NCBI GenBank assembly: GCA_937911505.1
Contig: CALEMF010000015.1
Location: 124,001-188,000, forward strand
DNA: 64,000 nt
Source: an uncultured Cytophagales bacterium
GTDB lineage: Bacteria > Bacteroidota > Bacteroidia > Cytophagales > Thermonemataceae
Direction of reading: 5' to 3'
In this document: piece after piece, positions 1 through 8,985 of the stretch
Numbering within the stretch: the stretch's first letter is position 1
How the letters are laid out: the number at the start of each line of letters is the position of its first letter
Made by a program: the position numbers and the translations under genes
The notes under the pieces: model-generated
Database searches by the model: none
What the model saw: only the letters and a program-made list of their open reading frames with translations
What the model was told of the DNA's origin: nothing

Positions 1-2238
1 AGCGCTGATGCACGTATTACACCTGGCACAGGAGATGAGTTTGATTTATTGGTAGCACAAATCAGCTTTGACTACACAAGCGGTCATCGTATACGTTTAT
101 ATGTTTTGAGAGATAACGGCAGAACAGGCTATGGGCTTGATCCAGGTCAAAAGTTAGATGACCTCTCTACAGTAGCTGGAGCCTTGAACGATCCAACTAA
201 CATAGATGTGGAGGTCACGGAGCCAGGAGCAACAACTCTTTCTTTTCATTCTCTCTCTTATTTTGGGGGTGCTAGCGCTAATCAAAGTGCGATTGACGAG
301 GTACGTTTTGCAGGTGCTTTTGAGAATGCGGCACTTACCTCTCCTACGATAAGTGTGATTAGAGGGCTTTGTGAGGAGTCAGGAGGAACGAGTGGAGAGA
401 ATATCTATCCCCAAGGAAATTTTGGAGTAGCTACCAGTGTAGACGAGACAGGCGATTTTGTAACACCAAGTGTTGTTTCTGCAGATGAAATTTTAGGTAC
501 TGGGAATACTTGGGGGTACGATGGTAATGGAGGAGGGGCTGATGGAGTGGCTGACACAGAATCTATGGTAGCTGGCTCTGATAATAACGTGAATATTGAT
601 GTAACAGGAACTAGACCTACTTTTCCTGCTATCATTAAGAGGCCTGATGCCACTATTGCAGGCGTAGAGTACCAAAACTTGACTGGGACAGGTGGTGTGA
701 CAGAAAGATATATTTATCAACCCAATGCCAATAATCAGCCAAACGATGGTTCTTTCGTAGTTGCTACCCAATCCAGAAATGTATTTGGTTCTTGGAATGC
801 TTTCTACGATAATAGCCCAGATAAGAACGGCTTGATGATGATTGTGAATGCTGCCTACAGAAGAGGTAACTTCTTTGAGCAGACAGTAAATAACTTATGT
901 GCTAGCACACAGTATGAGTTTTTTGTAGATATTTTCAATATTATAGAGCCAGGGCAAAGAACCATTACTACTGAGGGAGCTACCTCTACTTGCTGTGGGA
1001 ATAACCTTTGTAACTCTACCCTTGAGCCAGGGTGCCAGCAGTTTAGCTTTGGAGGAACAGACCAAAGTCAAAATTCAGGCATCGGAGGAGCAACCTCCGA
1101 AGGTGGTGCACCTGATGAATACTTTCTGAATCCAGATGTTGAGTTCTTGATTGATGGAAGACCTGTATACGTACCGCCCATTACAGTAGATAACGACCAA
1201 CAATGGCGCAGGGTAGGCTTCACCTTCGTGACGAAAAGTAATTTAGATCCGACAGGTAACGTTGACCTAGCCTTTAGAAATCGCGCCCCAGGAGGTATCG
1301 GAAACGACCTAGCGCTTGATAACATTACCTTCCGCCCTTGTGGTCCTTCTTCCCTATTGAATAATTTAGGTGAGAGTAATCCTATTGAAGTTTTAATACA
1401 TCGTGGTGGAGAAGGATATTCAGCACCGGCAGTACTCTGGCAGAGTAGCTCAGATGGTGGACTGACATGGACAGACTTACCCGATTTACCCGGTAATCCT
1501 AATCCTGAAACTGCTACTGCTGCTTCTATAACGGATCCTTTGACAGCCGATATTCCACAAAATGACCCTTCATTAGGTATTGCACACGGTGATTTAGTAC
1601 GCGCTATAATTGCAGGCTCAGCATCCTTTCTGACTAATCCGCGCTGTCGTATCATCACTGATCCCACTACCGTAAATTGTTTTGCTGCGTTGCCTGTGAA
1701 TTTATTGAATTTCAAAGCAGCTCGTGAACTAGATGGAATAGCACTTGTTTGGGAGACAGATCAGGAGGATAATTACAAGAGTTTTGTATTAGAACGTTCT
1801 GACGACAATCAACAATTTACCGCTGTTGCTGCCTATCAAGCAGTGGATGATAAAGCTAATTATGAACATAAAGATAGAACTCCTTTAATAGGGACTAATT
1901 ATTACCGACTCCAAACAGTAAATAATGATGATACCATAGAATACTCTAAAGTAGTATCGGTAGAGTGGTCTGAAGAAAGGACTATAAGTGTACATCCTAA
2001 TCCATCAACGAATGGTCTTGTGTATATTAGTTTTGAAGCCAATCAATTAAAAGGAGAAGTAGCGAAAATTAAGATTGTCAATAATATTGGAAAAGTAGAG
2101 AAGGTGTTACAAAGTAACGTAAATCAAACAGGTCAAATTGTAATTAATACAAGTGATTTGGCGAATGGTTTGTACGTGGTAGAAATTACTATTAAAAATA
2201 CTTTCGTTACAGAAAAAGTAGTTATACAAAACAACTAA
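1..2238 (+). CDS. Secreted T9SS type A cargo protein, 5' end outside window
   Basis: The reading frame is open from base 1, so this gene starts upstream of the window and the TTG at 49 is internal. About 745 residues are visible. They are low in Lys and rich in Gly, Asn, Thr and beta-type sequence, with Cys pairs near residues 318-345, as in large Bacteroidota surface proteins. A fibronectin-like module starts at LPVNLLNFKA (about residue 563). The last ~75 residues match the type A T9SS sorting domain (HPNPSTNGLVYISF, then LANGLYVVEI). The family is exported by Sec and then carried across the outer membrane by T9SS. The stop lies 5 bases before the next secreted protein gene. The binding or enzymatic role of the N-terminal part is not recognised. 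Confidence 0.85.
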   Translation, partial: SADARITPGTGDEFDLLVAQISFDYTSGHRIRLYVLRDNGRTGYGLDPGQKLDDLSTVAGALNDPTNIDVEVTEPGATTLSFHSLSYFGGASANQSAIDEVRFAGAFENAALTSPTISVIRGLCEESGGTSGENIYPQGNFGVATSVDETGDFVTPSVVSADEILGTGNTWGYDGNGGGADGVADTESMVAGSDNNVNIDVTGTRPTFPAIIKRPDATIAGVEYQNLTGTGGVTERYIYQPNANNQPNDGSFVVATQSRNVFGSWNAFYDNSPDKNGLMMIVNAAYRRGNFFEQTVNNLCASTQYEFFVDIFNIIEPGQRTITTEGATSTCCGNNLCNSTLEPGCQQFSFGGTDQSQNSGIGGATSEGGAPDEYFLNPDVEFLIDGRPVYVPPITVDNDQQWRRVGFTFVTKSNLDPTGNVDLAFRNRAPGGIGNDLALDNITFRPCGPSSLLNNLGESNPIEVLIHRGGEGYSAPAVLWQSSSDGGLTWTDLPDLPGNPNPETATAASITDPLTADIPQNDPSLGIAHGDLVRAIIAGSASFLTNPRCRIITDPTTVNCFAALPVNLLNFKAARELDGIALVWETDQEDNYKSFVLERSDDNQQFTAVAAYQAVDDKANYEHKDRTPLIGTNYYRLQTVNNDDTIEYSKVVSVEWSEERTISVHPNPSTNGLVYISFEANQLKGEVAKIKIVNNIGKVEKVLQSNVNQTGQIVINTSDLANGLYVVEITIKNTFVTEKVVIQNN

Positions 2239-2243
2239 CAAGA

Positions 2244-3548
2244 ATGAGGCGATTTTTGAGACTATGTAAGAACAATCTATCTATAATTTTTGCCTTGTCA
2301 TTGATGCTTGTAATGTTGAAAGCAAAGGGAAGACAGCCTATGGCTACTGTTACCATTAGTCCAAATGTTGTTGACACCGATGCTCCTGGGAATATAAACG
2401 TGCCTGCTGGTAATATTAGTGTTACCGGTTTTACTGGTTCACGTACTTATAGCTGGTCGGCTGTATCAAAGCCTGATGGGATTACTGGGGATGTCAATAT
2501 TGTACCCGGTTTCTTGGGAAGTGCTCAATTCATAGGCTTTAATGCTTTGGGAACACCCCAAGCCATTTCTGGTATTTACGAATTTGAACTAAGAGTTTCT
2601 GATACCAATGGTAACGTAGCCACTACTATATTTACCATTGTACAAATCCCTCCTGTCAACAGCCCTCCTCTCGTAACCATCGATCCACTTCCTACATCTG
2701 ACCTACTTTTACCAGTGACGAACGTCCTCTTAGAAGGAATAATTGAAGACCCCACTAATGAGATAAGTACTTCAGCTTGGAGTCAAGCAAGCGGATCAAC
2801 TGCTATCAGTTTTCCAACAATTGGTATTATTCCTATTGGTACACGTACTACCGAAACAGACATCAATTTGAATGATTTACAACCCGGTACTTATGAACTT
2901 ACTTTAAGTTCTACAGACGATGGAGGGCTTACAGGAACTGCTTCCATCACCTTTAACGTCCTTCCACCACCCAGTAGCTTGGCGGTCAGTATTGATCCAG
3001 TGATGAACCCAGAATCACCTGTACCCATCAATGGTACCATTACAGGGATTAATGAATTAAACGATCGGATACGGTATGAATGGACACAAGATCCGGGCAA
3101 TCCAGCAACTATCACACTGCCTGAGGCAGCCTTTGTAGCCTTAGGAAATACAGAGCAAGCAAGCAGTATTGAAGTGGCAGATGTGCCCTTTGGATCGTAT
3201 ACATTTACGCTTACGGCAACAGATGAGTATTACAATGTTTCTGAAGAGGCGTCGATTACGATATTATTCAGACCACCCGTTGTGATAGAGCCTTCTAAGG
3301 TGTTTACACCTAATGGAGATGGTATTAATGACGAATGGGTGGTGGGGAATGTAGAGGATTTTCCAGAGTTGGCGGTGACGATCATCAACGAGCGAGGCGC
3401 CATTGTATTTGAGGCACAATCATACGCGACAGAAAGGTGGAATGGTCTCTATAATGGCCAAGCAGCCCCTGAAGGCGCTTACTATTATGTATTTACAGAT
3501 ACTATAGACGGGACAGAGATACGGGGTAGTTTTGTACTGTTACGATAG
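2244..3548 (+). CDS. Secreted Ig-like protein with gliding-motility type B C-terminal domain (copy 1)
   Basis: 434 residues: a signal peptide (residues ~1-29, hydrophobic IIFALSLMLVMLKA), three cadherin/PKD-like beta modules, and a C-terminal ~88-residue type B T9SS domain that opens with the hallmark PSKVFTPNGDGINDEW and ends in GSFVLLR. Proteins of this type are secreted by T9SS and in Flavobacterium need a partner SprF/PorP-like protein, which is encoded two genes downstream. The ATG follows the previous stop by 5 bases, so the locus is probably one operon. The 3' 495 bases before residue ~367 are identical to the next gene. Ligand unknown. Confidence 0.85.
   Translation: MRRFLRLCKNNLSIIFALSLMLVMLKAKGRQPMATVTISPNVVDTDAPGNINVPAGNISVTGFTGSRTYSWSAVSKPDGITGDVNIVPGFLGSAQFIGFNALGTPQAISGIYEFELRVSDTNGNVATTIFTIVQIPPVNSPPLVTIDPLPTSDLLLPVTNVLLEGIIEDPTNEISTSAWSQASGSTAISFPTIGIIPIGTRTTETDINLNDLQPGTYELTLSSTDDGGLTGTASITFNVLPPPSSLAVSIDPVMNPESPVPINGTITGINELNDRIRYEWTQDPGNPATITLPEAAFVALGNTEQASSIEVADVPFGSYTFTLTATDEYYNVSEEASITILFRPPVVIEPSKVFTPNGDGINDEWVVGNVEDFPELAVTIINERGAIVFEAQSYATERWNGLYNGQAAPEGAYYYVFTDTIDGTEIRGSFVLLR
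2849..3343 (+). repeat. 495-base direct repeat, first copy (partner 4217-4711)
   Basis: Aligned by eye to 4217-4711 (offset 1368) with no difference found, including silent codon positions. The copies diverge on both sides: upstream within the second Ig-like module, downstream at the GTGGGG/GTAGAG difference. A sharp identity block inside two diverged paralogues points to recent gene conversion or unequal recombination. Confidence 0.85.
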
Positions 3549-3605
3549 TTATTAAAGAAATCTAAGTTATATATGAGGGAAATAATCAGGTAAAAGAAAA
3601 AAGGA

Positions 3606-4916
3606 ATGAACGGTGTTTTCAGATTGTATAACATAATGAATTGGTTAGTAGTAATCTTTCTATTACTGACTAAAGTGTTATCAGTAGAGGCTTCAAAAAG
3701 ACCTACTGCCACCGTCACCTTGCGTGAGCCAGTACGTTCAGGTGATGCACCTCGTAACCACGAAGTCAATCCACAAAACGATATTGAAGCGGATGGGTTT
3801 TCAGGAAACATTACTTATCAATGGACCGCTATATCAAAGCCTGATGGGATTACTGGGGATGTCAATATTACACGTGATTTCTTTGGAATATTTGAATTTA
3901 ATGGTTTTAATGCTTTAGGAACACCTCAAGCCATTTCTGGCATATATGAGTTTGAACTAAGAGCTTCTGATGCCAATGGTAACGTAGCCACTACTATACT
4001 TACCATTGTGCAGATTCCTCCTGTCAATAGCCCTCCTCTAGTGATCATCGATCCACTGCCTACACCCAATCTCATTTTGCCAGTTACGAATGTACTGCTA
4101 GAAGGAACGATTGAAGACCCCACTAATGAGATAAGTACTTCAGCTTGGAGTCAAGTAAGCGGGCCCACTCCTATTAGTTTTCCAACGATTGGTACTATTC
4201 CTATTGGGATACGCAGTACCGAAACAGACATCAATTTGAATGATTTACAACCCGGTACTTATGAACTTACTTTAAGTTCTACAGACGATGGAGGGCTTAC
4301 AGGAACTGCTTCCATCACCTTTAACGTCCTTCCACCACCCAGTAGCTTGGCGGTCAGTATTGATCCAGTGATGAACCCAGAATCACCTGTACCCATCAAT
4401 GGTACCATTACAGGGATTAATGAATTAAACGATCGGATACGGTATGAATGGACACAAGATCCGGGCAATCCAGCAACTATCACACTGCCTGAGGCAGCCT
4501 TTGTAGCCTTAGGAAATACAGAGCAAGCAAGCAGTATTGAAGTGGCAGATGTGCCCTTTGGATCGTATACATTTACGCTTACGGCAACAGATGAGTATTA
4601 CAATGTTTCTGAAGAGGCGTCGATTACGATATTATTCAGACCACCCGTTGTGATAGAGCCTTCTAAGGTGTTTACACCTAATGGAGATGGTATTAATGAC
4701 GAATGGGTGGTAGAGAATGTAGAAGATTTTCCAGAGTTAGCGGTGACGATCATCAACGAGCGCGGCGCCATTGTATTTGAGGCACAATCATACGCGACAG
4801 AAAGGTGGAATGGTCTTTATAATGGTCAGGCAGCACCTGAAGGTGCTTACTATTATGTATTTACAGATACCATAGACGGGACAGAGGTACGAGGCAGTTT
4901 TGTACTGTTACGGTAA
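3606..4916 (+). CDS. Secreted Ig-like protein with gliding-motility type B C-terminal domain (copy 2)
   Basis: 436 residues, a tandem paralogue of the gene just upstream with the same order of signal peptide (hydrophobic WLVVIFLLLTKVLSV), Ig-like modules and type B T9SS domain (PSKVFTPNGDGINDEW). The first ~130 residues differ clearly, including the sequence after the signal peptide, while the middle to C-terminal part is the same protein. That pattern suggests variation of the exposed N-terminal part on a constant scaffold. It lies 57 bases after copy 1 and 73 bases before the PorP/SprF gene. Function beyond surface display is not known. Confidence 0.85.
   Translation: MNGVFRLYNIMNWLVVIFLLLTKVLSVEASKRPTATVTLREPVRSGDAPRNHEVNPQNDIEADGFSGNITYQWTAISKPDGITGDVNITRDFFGIFEFNGFNALGTPQAISGIYEFELRASDANGNVATTILTIVQIPPVNSPPLVIIDPLPTPNLILPVTNVLLEGTIEDPTNEISTSAWSQVSGPTPISFPTIGTIPIGIRSTETDINLNDLQPGTYELTLSSTDDGGLTGTASITFNVLPPPSSLAVSIDPVMNPESPVPINGTITGINELNDRIRYEWTQDPGNPATITLPEAAFVALGNTEQASSIEVADVPFGSYTFTLTATDEYYNVSEEASITILFRPPVVIEPSKVFTPNGDGINDEWVVENVEDFPELAVTIINERGAIVFEAQSYATERWNGLYNGQAAPEGAYYYVFTDTIDGTEVRGSFVLLR
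4217..4711 (+). repeat. 495-base direct repeat, second copy (partner 2849-3343)
   Basis: Second copy of the identity block described at 2849-3343. It covers the second half of the Ig-like region and the start of the type B sorting domain of the second cargo gene. Confidence 0.85.
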
Positions 4917-4989
4917 TCCTTTATATTGCTAACCTTTATGTATAGTATAAGTAGAGGTTGAAACAAGAAAAGATTAAAAAGGGATATCA

Positions 4990-6429
4990 TTGATAAGAAG
5001 AAAAAAGCGGTTTTTCTATTTAGTAGTCTTCCTAACAATAGTAGGCTATTCTTTTTTTACCTTAGAAAGCAAAGCACAAAGCTTTCCGAATAGCCCTTTG
5101 CACTTACATAATTTTAACAACTATTATCTACTCAACCCAGCAGCGATCAGCTACAATGGTGATCCCTTCATCACTCTTACTTTCCATAGACAGCTAATTG
5201 GAGATTTCGATAATGTTCCTACGCAAGGCACTCTTACGTACACCTCTCCTGTGAATGTACAAAACCCACTGAAGCATTTCATAGGGGCAAACGTCTATAA
5301 CTTCTCAAGAAGTATTTGGACAACTACCGGTGGCTGGGCAAGCTATGCTTATGAAATTCGTTTACCTTTTTCAGATATTAACACCTTGCGCTTTGGTATT
5401 TCAGCAGGTCTTGAAGGGAATTCGCTTAATGTAGACGATGAGCTAGCGATCCTGGATCCAACTGTACAAGAACGACTCGATGAGGGTATTCGCCCACTAG
5501 GGCAGTTAGGCATTTACTATGTACAAAAACACTGGGAACTAGGGGCAGGCTTGCCTCGCTTGTTTGGCTCTGAGAGTGGCGATAATACCGAAGAGTCCAG
5601 AGGGCTGCGCCCTTTCAATAATTGGTTTGTTTCTACGGGCTATGAGTTTAACTTTCGTTATATCTGGTTTTTAAAACCTATGGTTGTATACCGTAGCTTC
5701 GAAAACCAAGAGGATAATTTAGAAGTAAACGCCACGTTAAGTTACCAAAAAAGGGTGTGGTTTAATGCGGCTTGGTTTGAAGAGAGCGGGATAGCTTTAG
5801 GTGCTGGCTTACAGTTTCGACACGGAAAGTATAGCCTCAGCTATGCTTATAAGTTTAATAATCAGGAGAATAACTTTAATGCTAACCCAGCACACGAGAT
5901 ACAATTGAGGCTTAATCTGAGACGCCAAGCCGATATCGATGCTCGCTTACTGGAAGGCTTTGGTGATGAATCAGATAACTTAGTTACCGTAGAGCCCCCT
6001 GATAATCCTGATGAAATGATAGACACACTGGAAGCGGCTCTAATAGAACCAATAGAGGATACTACCACTTTCGTAGAGCCTGAAATTCAGTATATGAACT
6101 ATGTGATTGTAGGCTCTTTCCTAGAGGAAGGCAATGCGAATAGACTTGTGAGAACTTTTAGGCGAAAGCACGACGTAGAAGTAGAAAAGCGGTTTAATCC
6201 TGCTAACAATTTCTATAATGTATACATTCTAAAAACAGAAGACTACGAAGAAGCACTTATCTGGGAGATTCGTGCCAAGGAACAATTTGAAGTATTGGAT
6301 GCGTGGGTACTGCGTGTACCGATGAACGCGCCTTCTAACTTTGCTGACAAAGACCTAAGAAATAACCAGCGTGAAGATAAACCAGATGAGGAAGAAACGC
6401 CTCCTTTTGAAGAACCCGATAAAGACTAA
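4990..6429 (+). CDS. PorP/SprF-family T9SS outer-membrane protein with C-terminal SPOR-like domain
   Basis: 479 residues starting at TTG (AGGGAT lies just upstream; no in-frame ATG nearby). Signal peptide residues ~1-29 end in SKAQ. Residues ~30-305 have the PorP/SprF pattern: NNYYLLNPAAIS near the start, then beta-barrel strands. The family acts in the outer membrane with T9SS, and SprF members serve secretion of type B cargo, which fits the two cargo genes directly upstream. After a Pro/Glu/Asp-rich linker (residues ~318-365), residues ~367-440 (NYVIVGSFLEEG...) look like a SPOR-type peptidoglycan-binding fold. The tail after that is acidic. The SPOR call is by pattern and less certain than the PorP call. 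Confidence 0.85.
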   Translation: MIRRKKRFFYLVVFLTIVGYSFFTLESKAQSFPNSPLHLHNFNNYYLLNPAAISYNGDPFITLTFHRQLIGDFDNVPTQGTLTYTSPVNVQNPLKHFIGANVYNFSRSIWTTTGGWASYAYEIRLPFSDINTLRFGISAGLEGNSLNVDDELAILDPTVQERLDEGIRPLGQLGIYYVQKHWELGAGLPRLFGSESGDNTEESRGLRPFNNWFVSTGYEFNFRYIWFLKPMVVYRSFENQEDNLEVNATLSYQKRVWFNAAWFEESGIALGAGLQFRHGKYSLSYAYKFNNQENNFNANPAHEIQLRLNLRRQADIDARLLEGFGDESDNLVTVEPPDNPDEMIDTLEAALIEPIEDTTTFVEPEIQYMNYVIVGSFLEEGNANRLVRTFRRKHDVEVEKRFNPANNFYNVYILKTEDYEEALIWEIRAKEQFEVLDAWVLRVPMNAPSNFADKDLRNNQREDKPDEEETPPFEEPDKD

Positions 6430-6433
6430 GTAA

Positions 6434-7309
6434 TTGCCAACTGCTATCAAGAAGAGTACTTGGGTACACCTCCGTATACCCTTCTCTATATTTCTAATGC
6501 CCGTTTTCTTGTTTGCTTGCAGCCAAGCAGAAGTTTTAGTATGGTGGCAAGTGCTAGTTGCTTTTGTAGCCATCCATTTTTTTTTATATCCTGCTAGCAA
6601 TGCTTACAATAGCTACTTTGATAAGGATGAGCAGAGTATTGGAGGCATTAAGCATCCCCCACCAGTAAGTAAGGAATTGTATCAAGTAGCTTTGTTGTTT
6701 GATGCGATTGCGCTTGTGCTGGCGTATTTCTTGGCTTGGCCATTTGCCTTGGCTCTTTTTATATATGGGTTAGTTTCTAAAGCGTACAGCCATCCTGGAA
6801 TAAGACTGAAAAAATATCCCATTATGAGCTGGCTGGTAGTAGGTATTTTTCAAGGTGCTTTTACCTATCTAATGAGTTATTATGCAGTGACACCTATCTC
6901 ACAGCTTTCTACACTCTGGCAACCAGCCATTTTATATCCAGCCTTACTTTCTTCTATATTGTTGATGGCTTCTTATCCTATGACGCAGGTATACCAACAC
7001 GAAGAAGATACCCGTAGAGGTGATGTTACGTTAAGTGTACTGTTAGGCGTAAAGGGAACATTTCTATTTTCAGGAGTTCTCTTCTTTATTGCTAATGCAG
7101 GCTTTTTAGTTTATTTCTATTACTATAAGAGCTTACAACATATCCTTATCTTCGAGTTGGTGTTATTGCCTACTTTACTCTATTTTAGTTGGTGGTTTCA
7201 GAAGGTGCGTAAAGACGAATCAGCCGCCAATTTTGACTACACCATGCGTCTCAATACCTTATCTTCTTTACTAATAAGCTTAGGTTTTGTATTGATGTGG
7301 GTGATTTAG
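6434..7309 (+). CDS. UbiA-family prenyltransferase-like membrane protein
   Basis: 291 residues with about eight membrane segments. The first Asp-rich motif NSYFDKDEQSIGG (residues ~58-70) and the second, EEDTRRGD (~residue 190), match the Mg-diphosphate-binding loops of the UbiA superfamily, which transfers isoprenoid chains in the inner membrane. Starts at TTG 4 bases after the PorP gene stop, with the first membrane segment beginning about 15 residues in. The acceptor substrate is unknown; no quinone or carotenoid genes are next to it. The stop codon abuts the mobile repeat at 7309. Confidence 0.75.
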   Translation: MPTAIKKSTWVHLRIPFSIFLMPVFLFACSQAEVLVWWQVLVAFVAIHFFLYPASNAYNSYFDKDEQSIGGIKHPPPVSKELYQVALLFDAIALVLAYFLAWPFALALFIYGLVSKAYSHPGIRLKKYPIMSWLVVGIFQGAFTYLMSYYAVTPISQLSTLWQPAILYPALLSSILLMASYPMTQVYQHEEDTRRGDVTLSVLLGVKGTFLFSGVLFFIANAGFLVYFYYYKSLQHILIFELVLLPTLLYFSWWFQKVRKDESAANFDYTMRLNTLSSLLISLGFVLMWVI

Positions 7310-7593
7310 AGAATGTTTGAGAATTAAATTCTGTATAGTTAACATTTTGCAAGATTTTCACCACTTATCCTTCAATCTGCCTTTCGTCCATTTTTTGACT
7401 GCGTCGAGCTCGCAGGCTCGGTTAGCTTCGCTGAACTCCACTTCGTTCCGGTTCTTGATGAAAAACGAACCAAAAAATCAAGAAAATCCAAAGCTTCTGC
7501 CCACGAGCCAGTCCGCCTCCTCGCTGGATTTTCAGGCCGACGCGCTTATATCAATCTTGAAAACAGGCAGTTTAAAAAACTTAAACATACTCT
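7309..7593 (+). repeat. MITE-like dispersed repeat, copy A
   Basis: About 285 bp shared with copies at 41928-42185 (minus) and 57561-57906. It begins GAGAATGTTTGA and ends TTAAACATACTC, near-inverted ends, and is flanked by TTA on both sides, which could be a 3-bp target duplication. Conserved inner blocks include TTTTCACCACTTATCC, GTCGAGCTCGCAGGCTCGGT and CCAAAGCTTCTGCCCAC. An open frame through it (7317-7622) is also open in the other copies but shows no protein family and is not called as a gene. Confidence 0.75.
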
Positions 7594-7611
7594 TAATAAT
7601 GGAAAGTAGCT

Positions 7612-8802
7612 ATGACCTTTGAGCAACTAAAAGATAAAGTGATACAAGCATTTATTCAGCAACATCTTGAAGACGATCCTACCCAACTTGTATTGAAGGC
7701 AAAACAATATGATCATTTACCCATCAAAGCCATTGCACAACACATACAAGCCAAGCAAAAGATAAAGGACAAACTCCCTACTTGGTATGCACATCCTTTG
7801 GTAGTTTATCCTGCTAAGATAAGTTTAGAGCAAAGCAGCTCTGAAGCTACTGCAAAACTAAAGACCTCTTTCGTCGAAGGAAGAGCTCTTATAGACCTTA
7901 CTGGAGGACTAGGGGTAGATACCTTCTATTTTGCAAAACACTTTGAAAAAGTGATTTACGTAGAACCCCAAAAGGCCCTGTGTGAAGTAGCCCAACAAAA
8001 CTTTAAAACGCTAGGTGCGCATAACATCTCATGTATATGCGATAAAGCAAGTAATGTCTTGTCTGACTATACTGGTAAAGTAGATGTACTTTACTTAGAT
8101 CCGGCGCGACGCGACCAGCAACAAAGAAGTATTGCCCAGCTAGAAGCCTGTGAACCTAACGTTTTGGCGTTATTACCTCAGCTTTTTACTGTAGGCGCTA
8201 GTGTTTTATTAAAGACCTCTCCGATGTTGGATATCCAGCAAGCATTAAAGCAATTGAAGTATGTACATCAAGTGGTAGTGGTAGCCTATCGAAATGAGTG
8301 TAAAGAGGTGTTATACTTGCTCAAACCTACTGTTGTCCCTATAACGCAGGTACCTATTACTACAGTACATTTAGGAACGATAAAAGAAACATTTACGGCT
8401 ACTTTTGAGCAGGAAGCACAAGCTTCTGCAAAGTATGGAGAACCCCAACGTTATCTCTACGAGCCTAATGTGGCTATCATGAAAGCAGGTTTCTTTCAAA
8501 AAATAGCGGTAGCCTTTGATTTACACAAGCTTCATCCTGATAGCCACTTGTATACAAGCGAACATCTCAAAGAAAAATTTCCAGGTCGTGTTTTCTCCAT
8601 TGAGGCGATTACCAAATTAGATAAAAGCATACTAGCGAGGTATGTTCCTGAGAGAAAAGCTTCAATTATAATACGCAACTTCCCACAAAGCGCTGCTACT
8701 ATTCGGAAAAAAATCAACTTTAAAGAAAGTGCGCGAAAATACTTAATTGCTACTACTACAGGCAACAAACGCATCATAATTGTGGCAACTCGTTTATTTT
8801 AA
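7612..8802 (+). CDS. Class I SAM methyltransferase with THUMP-like domain
   Basis: 396 residues. Residues ~95-220 form a Rossmann methyltransferase: motif I is LIDLTGGLGVDTFYFAKHF and the DPPY-position motif is LYLDPARRD. The C-terminal ~75 residues (from about IEAITKLDKS) match the THUMP-like domain of this Bacteroidota/Actinobacteria family, so the substrate is probably a nucleic acid, perhaps tRNA or rRNA; this is inferred. ATG start, 19 bases after the mobile repeat, which may have separated it from an upstream promoter. Confidence 0.8.
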   Translation: MTFEQLKDKVIQAFIQQHLEDDPTQLVLKAKQYDHLPIKAIAQHIQAKQKIKDKLPTWYAHPLVVYPAKISLEQSSSEATAKLKTSFVEGRALIDLTGGLGVDTFYFAKHFEKVIYVEPQKALCEVAQQNFKTLGAHNISCICDKASNVLSDYTGKVDVLYLDPARRDQQQRSIAQLEACEPNVLALLPQLFTVGASVLLKTSPMLDIQQALKQLKYVHQVVVVAYRNECKEVLYLLKPTVVPITQVPITTVHLGTIKETFTATFEQEAQASAKYGEPQRYLYEPNVAIMKAGFFQKIAVAFDLHKLHPDSHLYTSEHLKEKFPGRVFSIEAITKLDKSILARYVPERKASIIIRNFPQSAATIRKKINFKESARKYLIATTTGNKRIIIVATRLF

Positions 8803-8928
8803 AAAAGGATTTTCTCTATGAAAACACCGAGTTTATACCAATTAAAAACAATATTTTTTTATATTCACCAAAACTTATATCTGTAAGATTTGTCAAAGAA
8901 ACTATTCTGTAAATCTCATCATTATAGG

Positions 8929-8936
8929 TAAATTTG
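8929..8936 (+). promoter_or_regulatory. Candidate Bacteroidota -7 promoter box
   Basis: TAAATTTG matches TAnnTTTG and lies 50 bases before the phosphatase ATG at 8986. No well-spaced -33 TTTG partner was found. Confidence 0.45.
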
Positions 8937-8985
8937 ATATCTGTTATAAATCACTTGTTCATCGCCTTTATCCAATACTGTAAGC

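Noticed and set aside
7317-7622. 101-codon open frame after the UbiA gene
   Set aside because: It is the mobile repeat read in one frame; the same pseudo-protein appears in the other copies and overlaps the methyltransferase start.
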